The position numbers were made by a program, and so were the translations under genes. From a virus: a stretch of DNA of 64,000 bases. The stretch lies in the IMG/VR virus record IMGVR_UViG_3300025697_000021, positions 1 through 64,000 of that record; one strand, given 5' to 3'. A model generated the notes under the pieces. That model saw only the letters and a program-made list of their open reading frames with translations. It was not told the DNA's origin and searched no databases. This document shows, one piece after another, positions 6,471-13,239 of the stretch (position 1 is its first letter; each line of letters starts with the position of its first letter).

Positions 6471-7103
6471 TTAAAATTCTCCTCGGGCCTTTAAGTCCTT
6501 AAGTACGCGTTCTGCAAAGGTTTTTTCAAATTCTTCCCCAACTAAAAGCATAATGTCTGTATCTGAAAAGCCTTGGAATACGAGGTTCTGGACGAGTCTT
6601 TTGATTTCTGTGTACCCTTTTTGAGGATTCTGCTCAAACTCCGGAAAATCAACCTTAAGATCAAGGTTAGAGGTGTCGAAAGAGGTGTCTAAGGGGTTGC
6701 TAGCTGTATGATTTTGTTGAGTAATTTCGAAAGGAGCAATAGGGTTGATATTAGCGTCAGAAATCAAGCCTAGGCTTGATTTCTTGCGGGTGAAGCTTGA
6801 ATGTACTTTTGCAACGACTGCATTAGGGTCAGGATTACTTGGGTCCAAGTTATCCTGGACGGTGAATCGATTGGATACTTCTTGATTCTCGACTGTGTTA
6901 ACTCCATTTACGGGGTCTTGGCCTTCTTGAACGAGAACCATTTCCGGTTTCATTGGGTCGTTCTCTGCAACGGTAAAGGAATCGCCTTGTTCGTCATAGA
7001 TTGTTTGACCTTGTTGAATACTGTTGGGGTCCATTGGGGGGGCGTTTACATCCATTTGCTGTTGGGACAGCTTATGGATTAAACTTTCTATTAGATCGTT
7101 CAT
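6471..7103 (-). CDS. Hypothetical Gln/Pro/Asp-rich protein
   Basis: 210 residues. The first 100 are low-complexity with repeats of the type DPN-x-QGQ, FTVAEND, FTVQDNLDPSNPDPN; the last 60 form an alpha-helical domain (EIKRLVQNLVFQGFSDTDIM, then GEEFEKTFAERVLKDLK). The style resembles the late-type genes at 20-30 kb rather than its small neighbours. No ribosome binding site is visible; a TATAAT box at 7111-7116 lies at -13 to -8, predicting a leaderless mRNA. Function unknown. Confidence 0.6.
   Translation of the reverse strand: MNDLIESLIHKLSQQQMDVNAPPMDPNSIQQGQTIYDEQGDSFTVAENDPMKPEMVLVQEGQDPVNGVNTVENQEVSNRFTVQDNLDPSNPDPNAVVAKVHSSFTRKKSSLGLISDANINPIAPFEITQQNHTASNPLDTSFDTSNLDLKVDFPEFEQNPQKGYTEIKRLVQNLVFQGFSDTDIMLLVGEEFEKTFAERVLKDLKARGEF
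6759..6784. repeat. Intragenic palindrome, 12 bp arms
   Basis: Perfect inverted repeat (6759-6770 with 6773-6784) around CCTAGG, in the 6471 gene. Confidence 0.85.
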
Positions 7104-7110
7104 GTTTATA

Positions 7111-7116
7111 ATTATA
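7111..7116 (-). promoter_or_regulatory. -10 box abutting a start codon (leaderless)
   Basis: TATAAT at -13 to -8 from ATG 7103, with no TTGACA upstream and no Shine-Dalgarno between. Transcription would start at about the A of ATG. Confidence 0.5.
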
Positions 7117-7184
7117 ATACAGAAAGGTTAGGATTCTTTAAAGGAGGGGAATTAGTCTTCCTCTTCCCCTTATTATGCGATTCA

Positions 7185-7490
7185 TCAGCGGTTCTTTAGA
7201 ACTGGGTTCTTCCCGGTTAGGCCCTTAAGAAGCTTGTTGATCGCTGCTAGAGGATCGTCTGGTAGAGGCGCTGGTGGTGCACCGGGCTCTTCCCAAGGCC
7301 ACTCCTGCTTATCAGCCATTTCTTTCATTTGAGTAGTGAACTCATCGGTATCTCTAGGACCTCCGTCAGCTACATAGAGCTGGGTATCCCGGTCCAGGTA
7401 GTCCCGAGTGAATATAAAGCCTTCTCTAACTCGCTCCACTATAGTAATAGGGTCTACCTCTGAAGATAGGTTCTTTACATAGTAGCTCAT
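7185..7490 (-). CDS. Hypothetical protein, 101 aa
   Basis: ATG 7490 overlaps the stop of the preceding 41-codon gene as ATGA; a TTG at 7499 is less likely. N-terminal half is mixed alpha/beta (ITIVERVREGFIFTRDYLD); then a Pro-rich linker (GAPPAPLPDDP) and a short basic tail. Not recognised; the linker plus tail could be a binding peptide. Confidence 0.55.
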   Translation of the reverse strand: MSYYVKNLSSEVDPITIVERVREGFIFTRDYLDRDTQLYVADGGPRDTDEFTTQMKEMADKQEWPWEEPGAPPAPLPDDPLAAINKLLKGLTGKNPVLKNR

Positions 7491-7612
7491 ATATTCCAAG
7501 GATCTATAATACAGATGTCCGGATAGCTGATGGTCTTATCAAAGCTATAGATTTCCGTGAAGACCTCTTGGCCGTCTTCGATAGTTACTTTGAATACTTT
7601 TCCTGTTGTCAT
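7487..7612 (-). CDS. 41-aa protein
   Basis: ATG 7612 six bases after the stop of the 7804 gene, with AGGA in that gene's end; stop TGA 7487-7489 shared with the next start (ATGA). The sequence (MTTGKVFKVTIEDGQEVFTE) reads as a small beta-sheet. Translational coupling on both sides is the main support. Confidence 0.5.
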   Translation of the reverse strand: MTTGKVFKVTIEDGQEVFTEIYSFDKTISYPDICIIDPWNI

Positions 7613-7618
7613 TGCGTC

Positions 7619-7804
7619 CTATTCCTCTCCTAAATCCACCCATTCCAGGGTGTCATCAATTATGCGCCCTTTATAGTCTAGGTACTCATCTTCCAGTTCC
7701 GCGTCGGGAACTCCTTGAATAGTATCCAGGCTAATCACCAGGCAGTTGTACCTTTTTCTCAAGACGTCTCGGGCTTCTCGCACAAGTTTCTTTCTAACCG
7801 ACAT
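7619..7804 (-). CDS. Hypothetical protein, about 61 aa
   Basis: Start placed at ATG 7804, where the N-terminus is a basic helix (SVRKKLVREARDVLRKRY) followed by a strand and an acidic tail (LEDEYLDYKG, ending LEWVDLGEE). It overlaps the end of the zinc-ribbon gene by 11 bases. Longer versions would run through that gene. Function unknown. Confidence 0.5.
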   Translation of the reverse strand: MSVRKKLVREARDVLRKRYNCLVISLDTIQGVPDAELEDEYLDYKGRIIDDTLEWVDLGEE

Positions 7805-7988
7805 CAATAAGCCCCATAATAAGAGCTTCTTCAGCCCCAAACACAGTGTGGTCGCCACAGACATGGCACTCATACTCTTCGGCATCCGGCTCACAGCTAT
7901 CCGTTGTGAACTCTTGACACGATGTGCACCATCCCATGTAGTCATATACTGCGTCCTGATACTCACCCACTGTCATTTTATTACTCAT
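7794..7988 (-). CDS. Zinc-ribbon protein, 64 aa
   Basis: ATG 7988 follows AGGAG by eight bases. Contains GWCTSCQ and, about 17 residues later, YECHVCG: a C2-C2 zinc ribbon followed by a helical end (GAEEALIMG). Small proteins of this layout are common in large phages, with no known role. First gene after the promoter at 8023-8051. Confidence 0.65.
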   Translation of the reverse strand: MSNKMTVGEYQDAVYDYMGWCTSCQEFTTDSCEPDAEEYECHVCGDHTVFGAEEALIMGLIDVG

Positions 7989-8022
7989 TTTGGAAGCTCC
8001 TTTTTGTTTGTACCTACTTAAT

Positions 8023-8051
8023 ATATTAGGACATGCAGCCGAGCTTGTCAA
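8023..8051 (-). promoter_or_regulatory. Sigma-70-type promoter
   Basis: TTGACA (8046-8051), 17 bp, TAATAT (8023-8028); begins nine bases after the stop of the 8060 gene. Confidence 0.8.
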
Positions 8052-8059
8052 GATCTTTA

Positions 8060-8260
8060 TCATCTTTTTTTCAAAAGCTCCCTAATAGTATGAGCCTCAA
8101 AGTCAATAAAACCTCCAGGCTGTTCGACACTTTTCCGATTGCCCCCAACCTCAAAACTAATCGTCAAATCGTGGTACTGCTCCATGACCTCAATACTACC
8201 TTTATGTTTTTCCAGAAGAGTGGCTAGATCCTCCAAAAATGCTTTTAATTCTTTAGTCAT
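8060..8260 (-). CDS. Small protein, paralog of 42632-42829
   Basis: 66 residues. N-terminal helix LKAFLEDLATLLEKHKG, a two-strand middle (LTISFEVGG), then FIDFEAHTIRELLKKR. The gene at 42632-42829 has the same layout (LKDILVELAFILEKY, LELVVD, YIDADAVKKMIEELK), so the two are probable paralogs 34 kb apart. Function unknown. Confidence 0.6.
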   Translation of the reverse strand: MTKELKAFLEDLATLLEKHKGSIEVMEQYHDLTISFEVGGNRKSVEQPGGFIDFEAHTIRELLKKR

Positions 8261-8288
8261 TTATCTTTATTCCTCAGTACTTCAGGTG

Positions 8289-8447
8289 TCACAGGGTATC
8301 CAGTGTTGAAGCCTCCCGTGCTACCTCCTTGCGTAACTCCTCTATAGTGTCGGCAGCATTCTTCGGTTCAGAAGTTGCATGCCCCCAAAGCCATAGAAAA
8401 CTGACAACCCATAGAACACTAAGTATTATTGGTAGTATTACGTTCAT
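8289..8447 (-). CDS. 52-aa single-pass membrane protein
   Basis: ATG 8447 overlaps the preceding stop as ATGA; stop TGA 8289-8291. N-terminal hydrophobic segment (VILPIILSVLWVVSFLWLWG) then a charged helix (ADTIEELRKEVAREA). Same plan as 762-1031 and 5607-5801. Confidence 0.6.
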   Translation of the reverse strand: MNVILPIILSVLWVVSFLWLWGHATSEPKNAADTIEELRKEVAREASTLDTL

Positions 8448-8956
8448 TCTTTTACTCCTGTAGAGTCTTTACAACCATTCTCGCATTCAAATGCGAAAGG
8501 TGATTGATATGCATTAGATCCGCATTCAGCACATTTACAATTCCACATTGATGTTCCTTCTGGGTTGGGCAGCTTCTTTACAGTGTATACAATACGGCGC
8601 GTGGGGGCTGGATGAGTGCTCCGGGAGTACGCCTTAACTGCCTCGGTAAAGTCAATCTCGGAGAAGTACAGATTTCCTTTATCCCCTTGAATAGACGTCC
8701 AGGCACTAGTAAAGATGCTGAGGGGGTTTATTTGCAGTCTACTAGGCCCCAAATCTATAGCTAGTGTGCCATCCTTACATACCAGTGCAGTTGAGGTACT
8801 ACCTAGATAATCAGCATCATCATCTTTAATCTCCGACCAATCCCCCCAGGTAACAGCGCCATGCGTCTGAGCCTTTATAGTCTTTAGGACACGAGTTAAT
8901 CGGACTTTGTCAAGTACGCCATGGTTATCTATCTTCAGTGCAAATATGTCAGTCAT
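8444..8956 (-). CDS. Zinc-ribbon family protein, paralog 2
   Basis: 170 residues. C-terminal metal site CAEC, 12 residues, CENGC, as in 1209-1733 and 14455-14913. The N-terminal part has VTWGDW near residue 37, comparable to ITWKDG and VTWYCG in the other two, and a Trp-Asn-Cys lead-in shared with paralog 1. AAGGAGG is six bases before ATG 8956. Role unknown. Confidence 0.65.
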   Translation of the reverse strand: MTDIFALKIDNHGVLDKVRLTRVLKTIKAQTHGAVTWGDWSEIKDDDADYLGSTSTALVCKDGTLAIDLGPSRLQINPLSIFTSAWTSIQGDKGNLYFSEIDFTEAVKAYSRSTHPAPTRRIVYTVKKLPNPEGTSMWNCKCAECGSNAYQSPFAFECENGCKDSTGVKE

Positions 8957-9176
8957 TGGGATCCTCCTTCTGCAGTAACTCTTCGCGCAGGTCTTCTACC
9001 TCAGCATATGCGTCGTCTACCTCTTTCATGAGAGACTCTATAGCATCTTCCTTACTTTCCAACTCCTCGTATAGCTCCCCTATCTTAGCGCGGAGTATCT
9101 TGTTTAGCTCTTGCAAGTTATCTACTAGTCTATTGAAGTTATCGAGTTCCTCTCTGTGATGTATCAGTGCATCCAT
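8949..9176 (-). CDS. Coiled-coil protein, 75 aa
   Basis: A continuous acidic coiled coil (NRLVDNLQELNKILRAKIGE, then EVEDLREELLQKED). AGGGAGG lies seven bases before ATG 9176, inside the preceding 32-residue gene. It overlaps the 8956 gene by eight bases. One of several small coiled-coil proteins in this region; function unknown. Confidence 0.65.
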   Translation of the reverse strand: MDALIHHREELDNFNRLVDNLQELNKILRAKIGELYEELESKEDAIESLMKEVDDAYAEVEDLREELLQKEDPND

Positions 9177-9178
9177 TG

Positions 9179-9277
9179 TTATTCCTCCCTATATAGGTTA
9201 TTATCTCCCTTAAGTCTCTCGATCTTATCATCCATCGTTCGGATCATCCTAGCCTCAAGTATTTCTACAGCAATCAT
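9179..9277 (-). CDS. 32-aa protein copied from the 94-762 C-terminus
   Basis: ATG 9277 overlaps the preceding stop (ATGA); TAA at 9179-9181. The core EARMIRTMDDKIERLKGDN matches the end of the coiled-coil protein at 94-762 almost residue for residue, and 48 bases (9212-9259 against 133-180) differ at only two positions. So this is a free-standing copy of that C-terminal segment. Confidence 0.6.
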   Translation of the reverse strand: MIAVEILEARMIRTMDDKIERLKGDNNLYREE

Positions 9278-9492
9278 TCTTCATCTCCCTTACCCTTATA
9301 TTGGAAGGCCAACTCTTCCAAGCTTATCCTCTCCCCATCTCTATCCATGAGGAGGCACATTCCATCGCGCATGTCTATTCGTATCGTGACATACTTACAC
9401 TTAGTATTCCGGGACCAGCGCCACTTAGGGTTGCACAGCGCATGCTTAACACCTTCCCAAACTGAATAGGAGGATTCCCATAGTTCTTCCAT
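9274..9492 (-). CDS. Hypothetical protein, 72 aa
   Basis: Starts TAATG on the preceding stop. Contains a short helical N-terminus (ELWESSYSVWEGVKHALC) and a beta-like part (KYVTIRIDMRDGMCLLMDRD) ending in a charged tail. Not recognised. Confidence 0.6.
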   Translation of the reverse strand: MEELWESSYSVWEGVKHALCNPKWRWSRNTKCKYVTIRIDMRDGMCLLMDRDGERISLEELAFQYKGKGDEE

Positions 9493-9806
9493 TACTCTTG
9501 CTCCTCAAACTCTGGGCAGCAACCGTACTGCCTATTTATTCTATGCTTCCTAAAGGAGCAGAACTTAGCTTCGCAAAACTTGCAATCCATACAGAGGTCT
9601 GCATTGTCATTGGATTCCACGTATAAGGAATTAGTAACCAAAGGCTTCTTATTGATCTGATGGTCTACCCGGAAGATGCTCTCTTCCATAAGATTGATCT
9701 GCTTGCCGAGCTTTACGGAGTTGATGCTCTGACCCTTCTGATCAGCACTAATCAATCGGTGAAGAATGTCTACCAGTTCGGTCTTGTAGGCTACCAAATC
9801 ATTCAT
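9492..9806 (-). CDS. Helical protein with C-terminal Cys cluster
   Basis: 104 residues. The first 60 are helical (VDILHRLISADQKG, KLGKQINLMEESIFRVDHQI). The end has six Cys in 27 residues (CMDCKFCEAKFC, then GCCPEF), a likely metal-binding knuckle. AGGGAG precedes ATG 9806; promoter at 9848-9875. Function unknown. Confidence 0.65.
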   Translation of the reverse strand: MNDLVAYKTELVDILHRLISADQKGQSINSVKLGKQINLMEESIFRVDHQINKKPLVTNSLYVESNDNADLCMDCKFCEAKFCSFRKHRINRQYGCCPEFEEQE

Positions 9807-9847
9807 TTTGTTTCTCCCTTGTTAGTTGTTTCGTTCTGCCTATAACT

Positions 9848-9875
9848 AATCTAACACAGTGAACTCAGATGTCAA
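9848..9875 (-). promoter_or_regulatory. Sigma-70-type promoter
   Basis: TTGACA (9870-9875), 16 bp, TAGATT (9848-9853); overlaps the 3' end of the gene ending at 9865. Confidence 0.65.
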
Positions 9876-10227
9876 CCCAACCCATCTCTAAAGCTAAAGA
9901 TCGAATGAGAATACGCCTGCCTACGGTTCTAGCAGCCATCATCCCCTTCAGCATGCCCTTAGAAATGCCTCGGTCAATGTATACGACGGTGTAGTCTAGC
10001 TTCTCCTCAACAGCACAGCCCATCTCAATACCTAGCTTACGCTCCTCTGGGTCGCTATCGTCCAGAACTCCTGGCTGAGTATAGAGCAAGTGACTGGCGA
10101 ACGGGGCTTCCCCACGTAAGATACAATCTCTCATACACTTTCTACCGTATTCAACGTTCTCTTCAATTACCTTAGGATCATCAGATCCATAGGGGCTCTC
10201 TAATGCTACCAACTTAAATCTGCTCAT
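9865..10227 (-). CDS. Nucleoside 2-deoxyribosyltransferase-like protein
   Basis: 120 residues. Opens with a strand and ESPYGSDDP, then a helix with NVEYGRKCMRDCILRGE and the phrase PFASHLLYT, the layout of the small phage families related to nucleoside 2-deoxyribosyltransferases (DUF4406/DUF7768 type). The later strand YTVVYIDRGISKGM fits the second half of the fold. The true substrate is unknown; such proteins may act on nucleotides or nucleotide signals. Another member of this fold is at 54879-55292. Confidence 0.6.
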   Translation of the reverse strand: MSRFKLVALESPYGSDDPKVIEENVEYGRKCMRDCILRGEAPFASHLLYTQPGVLDDSDPEERKLGIEMGCAVEEKLDYTVVYIDRGISKGMLKGMMAARTVGRRILIRSLALEMGWVDI

Positions 10228-10240
10228 ATCTTAAAGCTCC

Positions 10241-10615
10241 TCACCCAATCAAGACCAATTGTTTTTTCATAAACTCTGCATACTCTTTGTCCGCTGCAGA
10301 CTTATCCAGGAGTTCTTCAATCCATTCATAAGTAAACCCGTCATCCAGCTCACCATCTTCATTTCTAACAATAACCGTTCCGTGGTTGTTAGGTAGGATT
10401 TCATCTTCAAACCAAGACCTATTAGCCGGAACGGCCAAATCGAAGTCCCTACTCATTGAAAGGTGAGTAACCTCCTCATAGCAGTTCATATCCAGGTTAT
10501 CATCTACCCACTCCTCAATATCTCCCTCTACTTTACTGGGAGTCTCATCGTTAGGCACCACTGCATACCCAGTAAATTCTTGATTAATGGTTCTTGTGAA
10601 TTTGATTAGCTTCAT
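10241..10615 (-). CDS. Hypothetical acidic protein, 124 aa
   Basis: Starts one base inside the stop of the nucleotidyltransferase gene (TGATG), so it is coupled to it. Strongly acidic, with IEEWVDDNLDMN near residue 33 and YEWIEELLDKSAADKEYAEFM at the end. The tight coupling suggests a partner of the 10615-11616 enzyme, but no fold is recognised. Confidence 0.6.
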   Translation of the reverse strand: MKLIKFTRTINQEFTGYAVVPNDETPSKVEGDIEEWVDDNLDMNCYEEVTHLSMSRDFDLAVPANRSWFEDEILPNNHGTVIVRNEDGELDDGFTYEWIEELLDKSAADKEYAEFMKKQLVLIG

Positions 10616-11616
10616 CAGTATTTCTCCCTGTGCAAGTGGTGCTCCATTTCTTGGATAACAAATTCTTCAATTTTTGCGTAATCAGCAGTTGCGGGCAAAC
10701 TTGATTTCATAAGCAGCACGTCCAACTGACCCTCTAGATCTTCAGAGTACTCTATGATCTCCTCAATTGTCAAGCTACCATTTCGAATATCTAGCAATTC
10801 TTGTGCATTATGCAACGGGAAGGCTAACGCTCCGGTCTCCAGGAGAGTTACACCTTCCGTTAGCAGCCTGATCAAATGCATACCAAACTTACGATCGAAT
10901 CCATATTTCATGATAAGATCCTTACGATTAGTGACCTTATCCAATCTATCCTTAAGTTTCTTTCGTGCCTTCTTTACGTAGATCCCCGGCTCAAAGCAAA
11001 TATCCCCAATATGAATATGGGAAGTCTTCTTAAGAAAAAGAGGTAGCGTCTTTGGTTGAAGGCTAAAGGTATTCTCCTTCATAAAGTTATTAGGGTCCCG
11101 AATGACCTCAGCCATGCACATCTTGTCGGGTAGCTGGGTCAATAAGTCAAACCCCTTCTGAAGCTCATTGAAGTGATCTCTCTTAATAACCATCTTATGG
11201 CGCTGGCTATGAGCATATCCAATGAACTTCTTAGCTGAGACTTTAGACGGGAAGAGATTCCTCATACTGAGGAGCCGCCTGCCTGTGAAATCAATGAACT
11301 TAATGTTCGACTCATCGACAAAGAGCATCTCAATAATATTCGGATTGTTGGCCATAGCTAATTGGCAAAACTTCCGAAACTCGTAGAGCTTCCTATCCAC
11401 AGCTTCTTTGGAATTTTTTCCGCTTTCTAACTTACTAACAATGCCCAAGTCAACTTCTTTAACAGACTTAAGGCCCAGGATGTACTCTGTGGGCGGTAGG
11501 AAGATCCCTAAGAAGTCTTCATCAGACTCAGGCGTGGTTGTCCCATAGAGGTGACTCCCAGCGGTTATCTCGATGACCCTATTCTCTTCTGCGTAATCTC
11601 TTAGTTTATCGCTCAT
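10615..11616 (-). CDS. RlaP-type nucleotidyltransferase (pol-beta superfamily)
   Basis: 333 residues. Residues about 20-37 read GSHLYGTTTPESDEDFLG: the GS motif and the paired acidic residues (SDEDF) of DNA polymerase beta-like nucleotidyltransferases, in the spacing of the RlaP/COG3541 family linked with RNA repair. The rest is a long helical C-terminal domain typical of that family. AAGGAG precedes ATG 11616. The gene shares an operon with 10241 and 9865 under the 11861-11889 promoter. A polynucleotide-kinase-like ATPase (12191) lies close by, which fits nucleic-acid end repair. The substrate is not certain. Confidence 0.75.
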   Translation of the reverse strand: MSDKLRDYAEENRVIEITAGSHLYGTTTPESDEDFLGIFLPPTEYILGLKSVKEVDLGIVSKLESGKNSKEAVDRKLYEFRKFCQLAMANNPNIIEMLFVDESNIKFIDFTGRRLLSMRNLFPSKVSAKKFIGYAHSQRHKMVIKRDHFNELQKGFDLLTQLPDKMCMAEVIRDPNNFMKENTFSLQPKTLPLFLKKTSHIHIGDICFEPGIYVKKARKKLKDRLDKVTNRKDLIMKYGFDRKFGMHLIRLLTEGVTLLETGALAFPLHNAQELLDIRNGSLTIEEIIEYSEDLEGQLDVLLMKSSLPATADYAKIEEFVIQEMEHHLHREKY

Positions 11617-11625
11617 GGTTTCTCC

Positions 11626-11841
11626 TTATAGAGATGCTAGTAGTAGTAGCTCTTCTTTGGTTGCGAATAGGTGTTCACCTTTAAATGAGGGCCCGCCTCC
11701 TCCTGATAAGTAATAGTCCCTGGTGGCCGCACCAGACACCGTATCCTGGTAGCACCTAGCCCGAACCGCCGTAGAGAGCACCTTGTTGTCCTTCATGTAA
11801 AAGACTTCCTGATTTAATTCAAATTTAAACCTAATCTCCAT
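11626..11841 (-). CDS. Small SH3-like protein, 71 aa
   Basis: ATG 11841 follows AGGAGG by seven bases; longer versions would run upstream through the promoter. FKFELNQEVFYMKDNK at the N-terminus matches FKFEMGQEVWFID at the start of the 16189-16599 protein, and both go on to a Tyr then an ELLF/RLFE turn, so they are paralogs with a probable small beta-barrel. Role unknown. Confidence 0.6.
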   Translation of the reverse strand: MEIRFKFELNQEVFYMKDNKVLSTAVRARCYQDTVSGAATRDYYLSGGGGPSFKGEHLFATKEELLLLASL

Positions 11842-11860
11842 TTTTCTTCCTCCTGAGTCT

Positions 11861-11889
11861 AATTTAGCAACTATGAACTCAGATGTCAA
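11861..11889 (-). promoter_or_regulatory. Sigma-70-type promoter
   Basis: TTGACA (11884-11889), 17 bp, TAAATT (11861-11866). It is back to back with the plus-strand promoter at 11906-11934 and drives 11841, 11616, 10615 and 10227. Confidence 0.8.
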
Positions 11890-11905
11890 CCGGTTTCTTT
11901 TGCCC

Positions 11906-11934
11906 TTGCAAATTCTTACAATCTGAGGTATCAT
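11906..11934 (+). promoter_or_regulatory. Plus-strand sigma-70-type promoter
   Basis: TTGCAA (11906-11911), 17 bp, TATCAT (11929-11934), 23 bases before the start of the only plus-strand gene. Confidence 0.6.
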
Positions 11935-11957
11935 TATTAATGAAGGAGATCTAAAAA

Positions 11958-12194
11958 ATGCTAATAGTTTCATTGCAGTTGCCCGAAGTACTAAAAACCG
12001 AAGAAGCCTCAATCATAAACTTTACTGAGTGGAAGGACTTCTACAAATACTATTACAAAAACTGTGAAACCGAGGAAAGGAAGTTCACAATGGTTATCTC
12101 TAATCTATCAATAAGAACCCGCACAGCGGGTTCTGTCGTTAAATGCGCTAAGGATGATGGTTATTGGATTGTGGAACTCTCGGAAAGAAACTAG
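11958..12194 (+). CDS. Lone plus-strand gene, 78 aa, unknown
   Basis: The only convincing gene on the plus strand. AAGGAG lies nine bases before ATG 11958 and a promoter is placed correctly upstream. The stop overlaps the end of the convergent kinase gene by four bases. The protein is mixed alpha/beta, with FTEWKDFYKYYYKNC in the first half, the basic stretch NLSIRTRTAGSVVKC, and a C-terminal strand GYWIVELSER. Divergent placement next to a promoter is typical of regulators, but no DNA-binding motif is evident. Confidence 0.7.
   Translation: MLIVSLQLPEVLKTEEASIINFTEWKDFYKYYYKNCETEERKFTMVISNLSIRTRTAGSVVKCAKDDGYWIVELSERN
12114..12134. repeat. Intragenic hairpin, 9-bp stem
   Basis: Perfect 9-bp stem with 3-base loop near the 3' end of the plus-strand gene; it could also act in the convergent gene. 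Confidence 0.7.
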
Positions 12195-12649
12195 TCAGTT
12201 GCTACTACGGTCTGCTTAGGCCAATGCTTAGGCAGGTCCGCAGTCCTTTCCCACATGGTTTGAATAGTCTCACGAGGTACTCCATGAGTACACCTCGCAA
12301 ATGCCTCATCCAATGAACATATAGTATGTATAAACTCTACTTCAGCATTATGCAGATCGGCTACCATCACATAGGGAGACATCTCGTGTAATTGAGTATT
12401 TGTATTGTCGACAACTATTAGTTCATCCTCTCTGCGAAGAGCATCAACAAAGCTTTTAAAGCACTCTGCGTGGGCTTCTCCAATTTTAGCAGGATCCCAA
12501 TTATAATCTCCTTCCTCATTAATGTGGAAATTGTCAGCTGACACAATGGTTTTGGTTGAGGATTCGGAAGAGTTGTTTAGCTTAACTCGTTGAGCTAAAT
12601 TGCTCTTTCCGGATCCTGGGACACCTCTCATAATAATCACTTTACTCAT
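12191..12649 (-). CDS. Polynucleotide-kinase-like P-loop ATPase
   Basis: 152 residues. Residues 5-16 (IIMRGVPGSGKS) are a Walker A loop; SADNFHI and VVDNTN follow in the order seen in T4 polynucleotide kinase N-terminal domains and their AAA_33 relatives. The length fits a single kinase domain without phosphatase. The start overlaps the 12642 gene by eight bases. Together with the RlaP-like enzyme it suggests nucleic-acid end repair; a nucleotide or RNA substrate is equally possible. Confidence 0.75.
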   Translation of the reverse strand: MSKVIIMRGVPGSGKSNLAQRVKLNNSSESSTKTIVSADNFHINEEGDYNWDPAKIGEAHAECFKSFVDALRREDELIVVDNTNTQLHEMSPYVMVADLHNAEVEFIHTICSLDEAFARCTHGVPRETIQTMWERTADLPKHWPKQTVVATD

Positions 12650-13001
12650 TTTCTTTCTCCTCCCGCATTATATGCTCCTCTGCTAGCTCTGACCACCAAT
12701 GTTCACCCCCTAAGCGCTGAACGATAATATATTCACAGATACTGCTACAATCTCGCCCCAGCTCATCACGCAGGATCGGACAATTTAACACTTTCTGTCT
12801 TACAACCAGCGTTGACTTGTGCGCCAGTGCTAGATACCACCCAGGAGCCAGTATAGGCTTCTGGTATACAGGAATCTCCCTATCTACTACTTCCTGATAA
12901 GTATAAATATGCCTCCCCGTAAGAGCATGCCGCTCCTCTACCGTCCCTACATACTCTTCGGTGTCTGTGAGGTATACGTCATAATAGCGTTTTTTACTCA
13001 T
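12642..13001 (-). CDS. Hypothetical protein, paralog of 40164-40505
   Basis: 119 residues. It shares with the 40164-40505 protein the order YQEV, IPVY, then P-x-L-x2-GWYLA/V, VVR-x-K, a Cys/Arg stretch and a final W. The resemblance is spread over most of both proteins, so they are diverged paralogs lying next to quite different neighbours. No function is recognised. Confidence 0.6.
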   Translation of the reverse strand: MSKKRYYDVYLTDTEEYVGTVEERHALTGRHIYTYQEVVDREIPVYQKPILAPGWYLALAHKSTLVVRQKVLNCPILRDELGRDCSSICEYIIVQRLGGEHWWSELAEEHIMREEKENE

Positions 13002-13006
13002 TTTCC

Positions 13007-13186
13007 TTATCCTTTCTCTGAAGTTCGTACTTTAAACCCGAACCACTTGAAGCCCGCGTTTAGCCAATGTTGTCCACAAGGGCAGGTTGATAGGTACACA
13101 AATTCACCAGTTGATGTATCAATGTGCAAGAACCGGAGCAGGTAGAGCGGTCTATGAATTCCTAGTCTGCATAATAGTTGTCTCAT
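13007..13186 (-). CDS. 59-aa protein with CPCG-H motif
   Basis: ATG 13186 follows AGGAG by seven bases and the promoter at 13205-13233; stop TAA 13007-13009. Starts MRQLLCRLGIHRPLY, a phrase common in very small phage proteins, and has CPCGQHW in the middle, giving a plausible metal site with the early Cys and His. Basic C-terminus. Function unknown. Confidence 0.6.
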   Translation of the reverse strand: MRQLLCRLGIHRPLYLLRFLHIDTSTGEFVYLSTCPCGQHWLNAGFKWFGFKVRTSEKG

Positions 13187-13204
13187 TTTATTTCTCCTAT
13201 TGAT

Positions 13205-13233
13205 AATTTAACGCATCTTGGGCAGGGAGTCAA
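13205..13233 (-). promoter_or_regulatory. Sigma-70-type promoter
   Basis: TTGACT (13228-13233), 17 bp, TAAATT (13205-13210); heads the 13186-13001-12649 operon. Confidence 0.75.
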
Positions 13234-13239
13234 GGACTT

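Noticed and set aside
7141-7180. AAGGGGAA/TTCCCCTT inverted repeat upstream of the 6471 gene
   Set aside because: Seven-base stem with a 12-base loop and no U run; too weak to call a terminator.
7494-7499. TATTAT-like box before a TTG start at 7499
   Set aside because: It lies inside the coding sequence of the 41-codon gene, and ATG 7490 coupled as ATGA explains the start better.
12241-12310. Imperfect GTACTC/GAGTAC inverted repeat in the kinase gene
   Set aside because: Bulged and short; not counted with the perfect hairpins.
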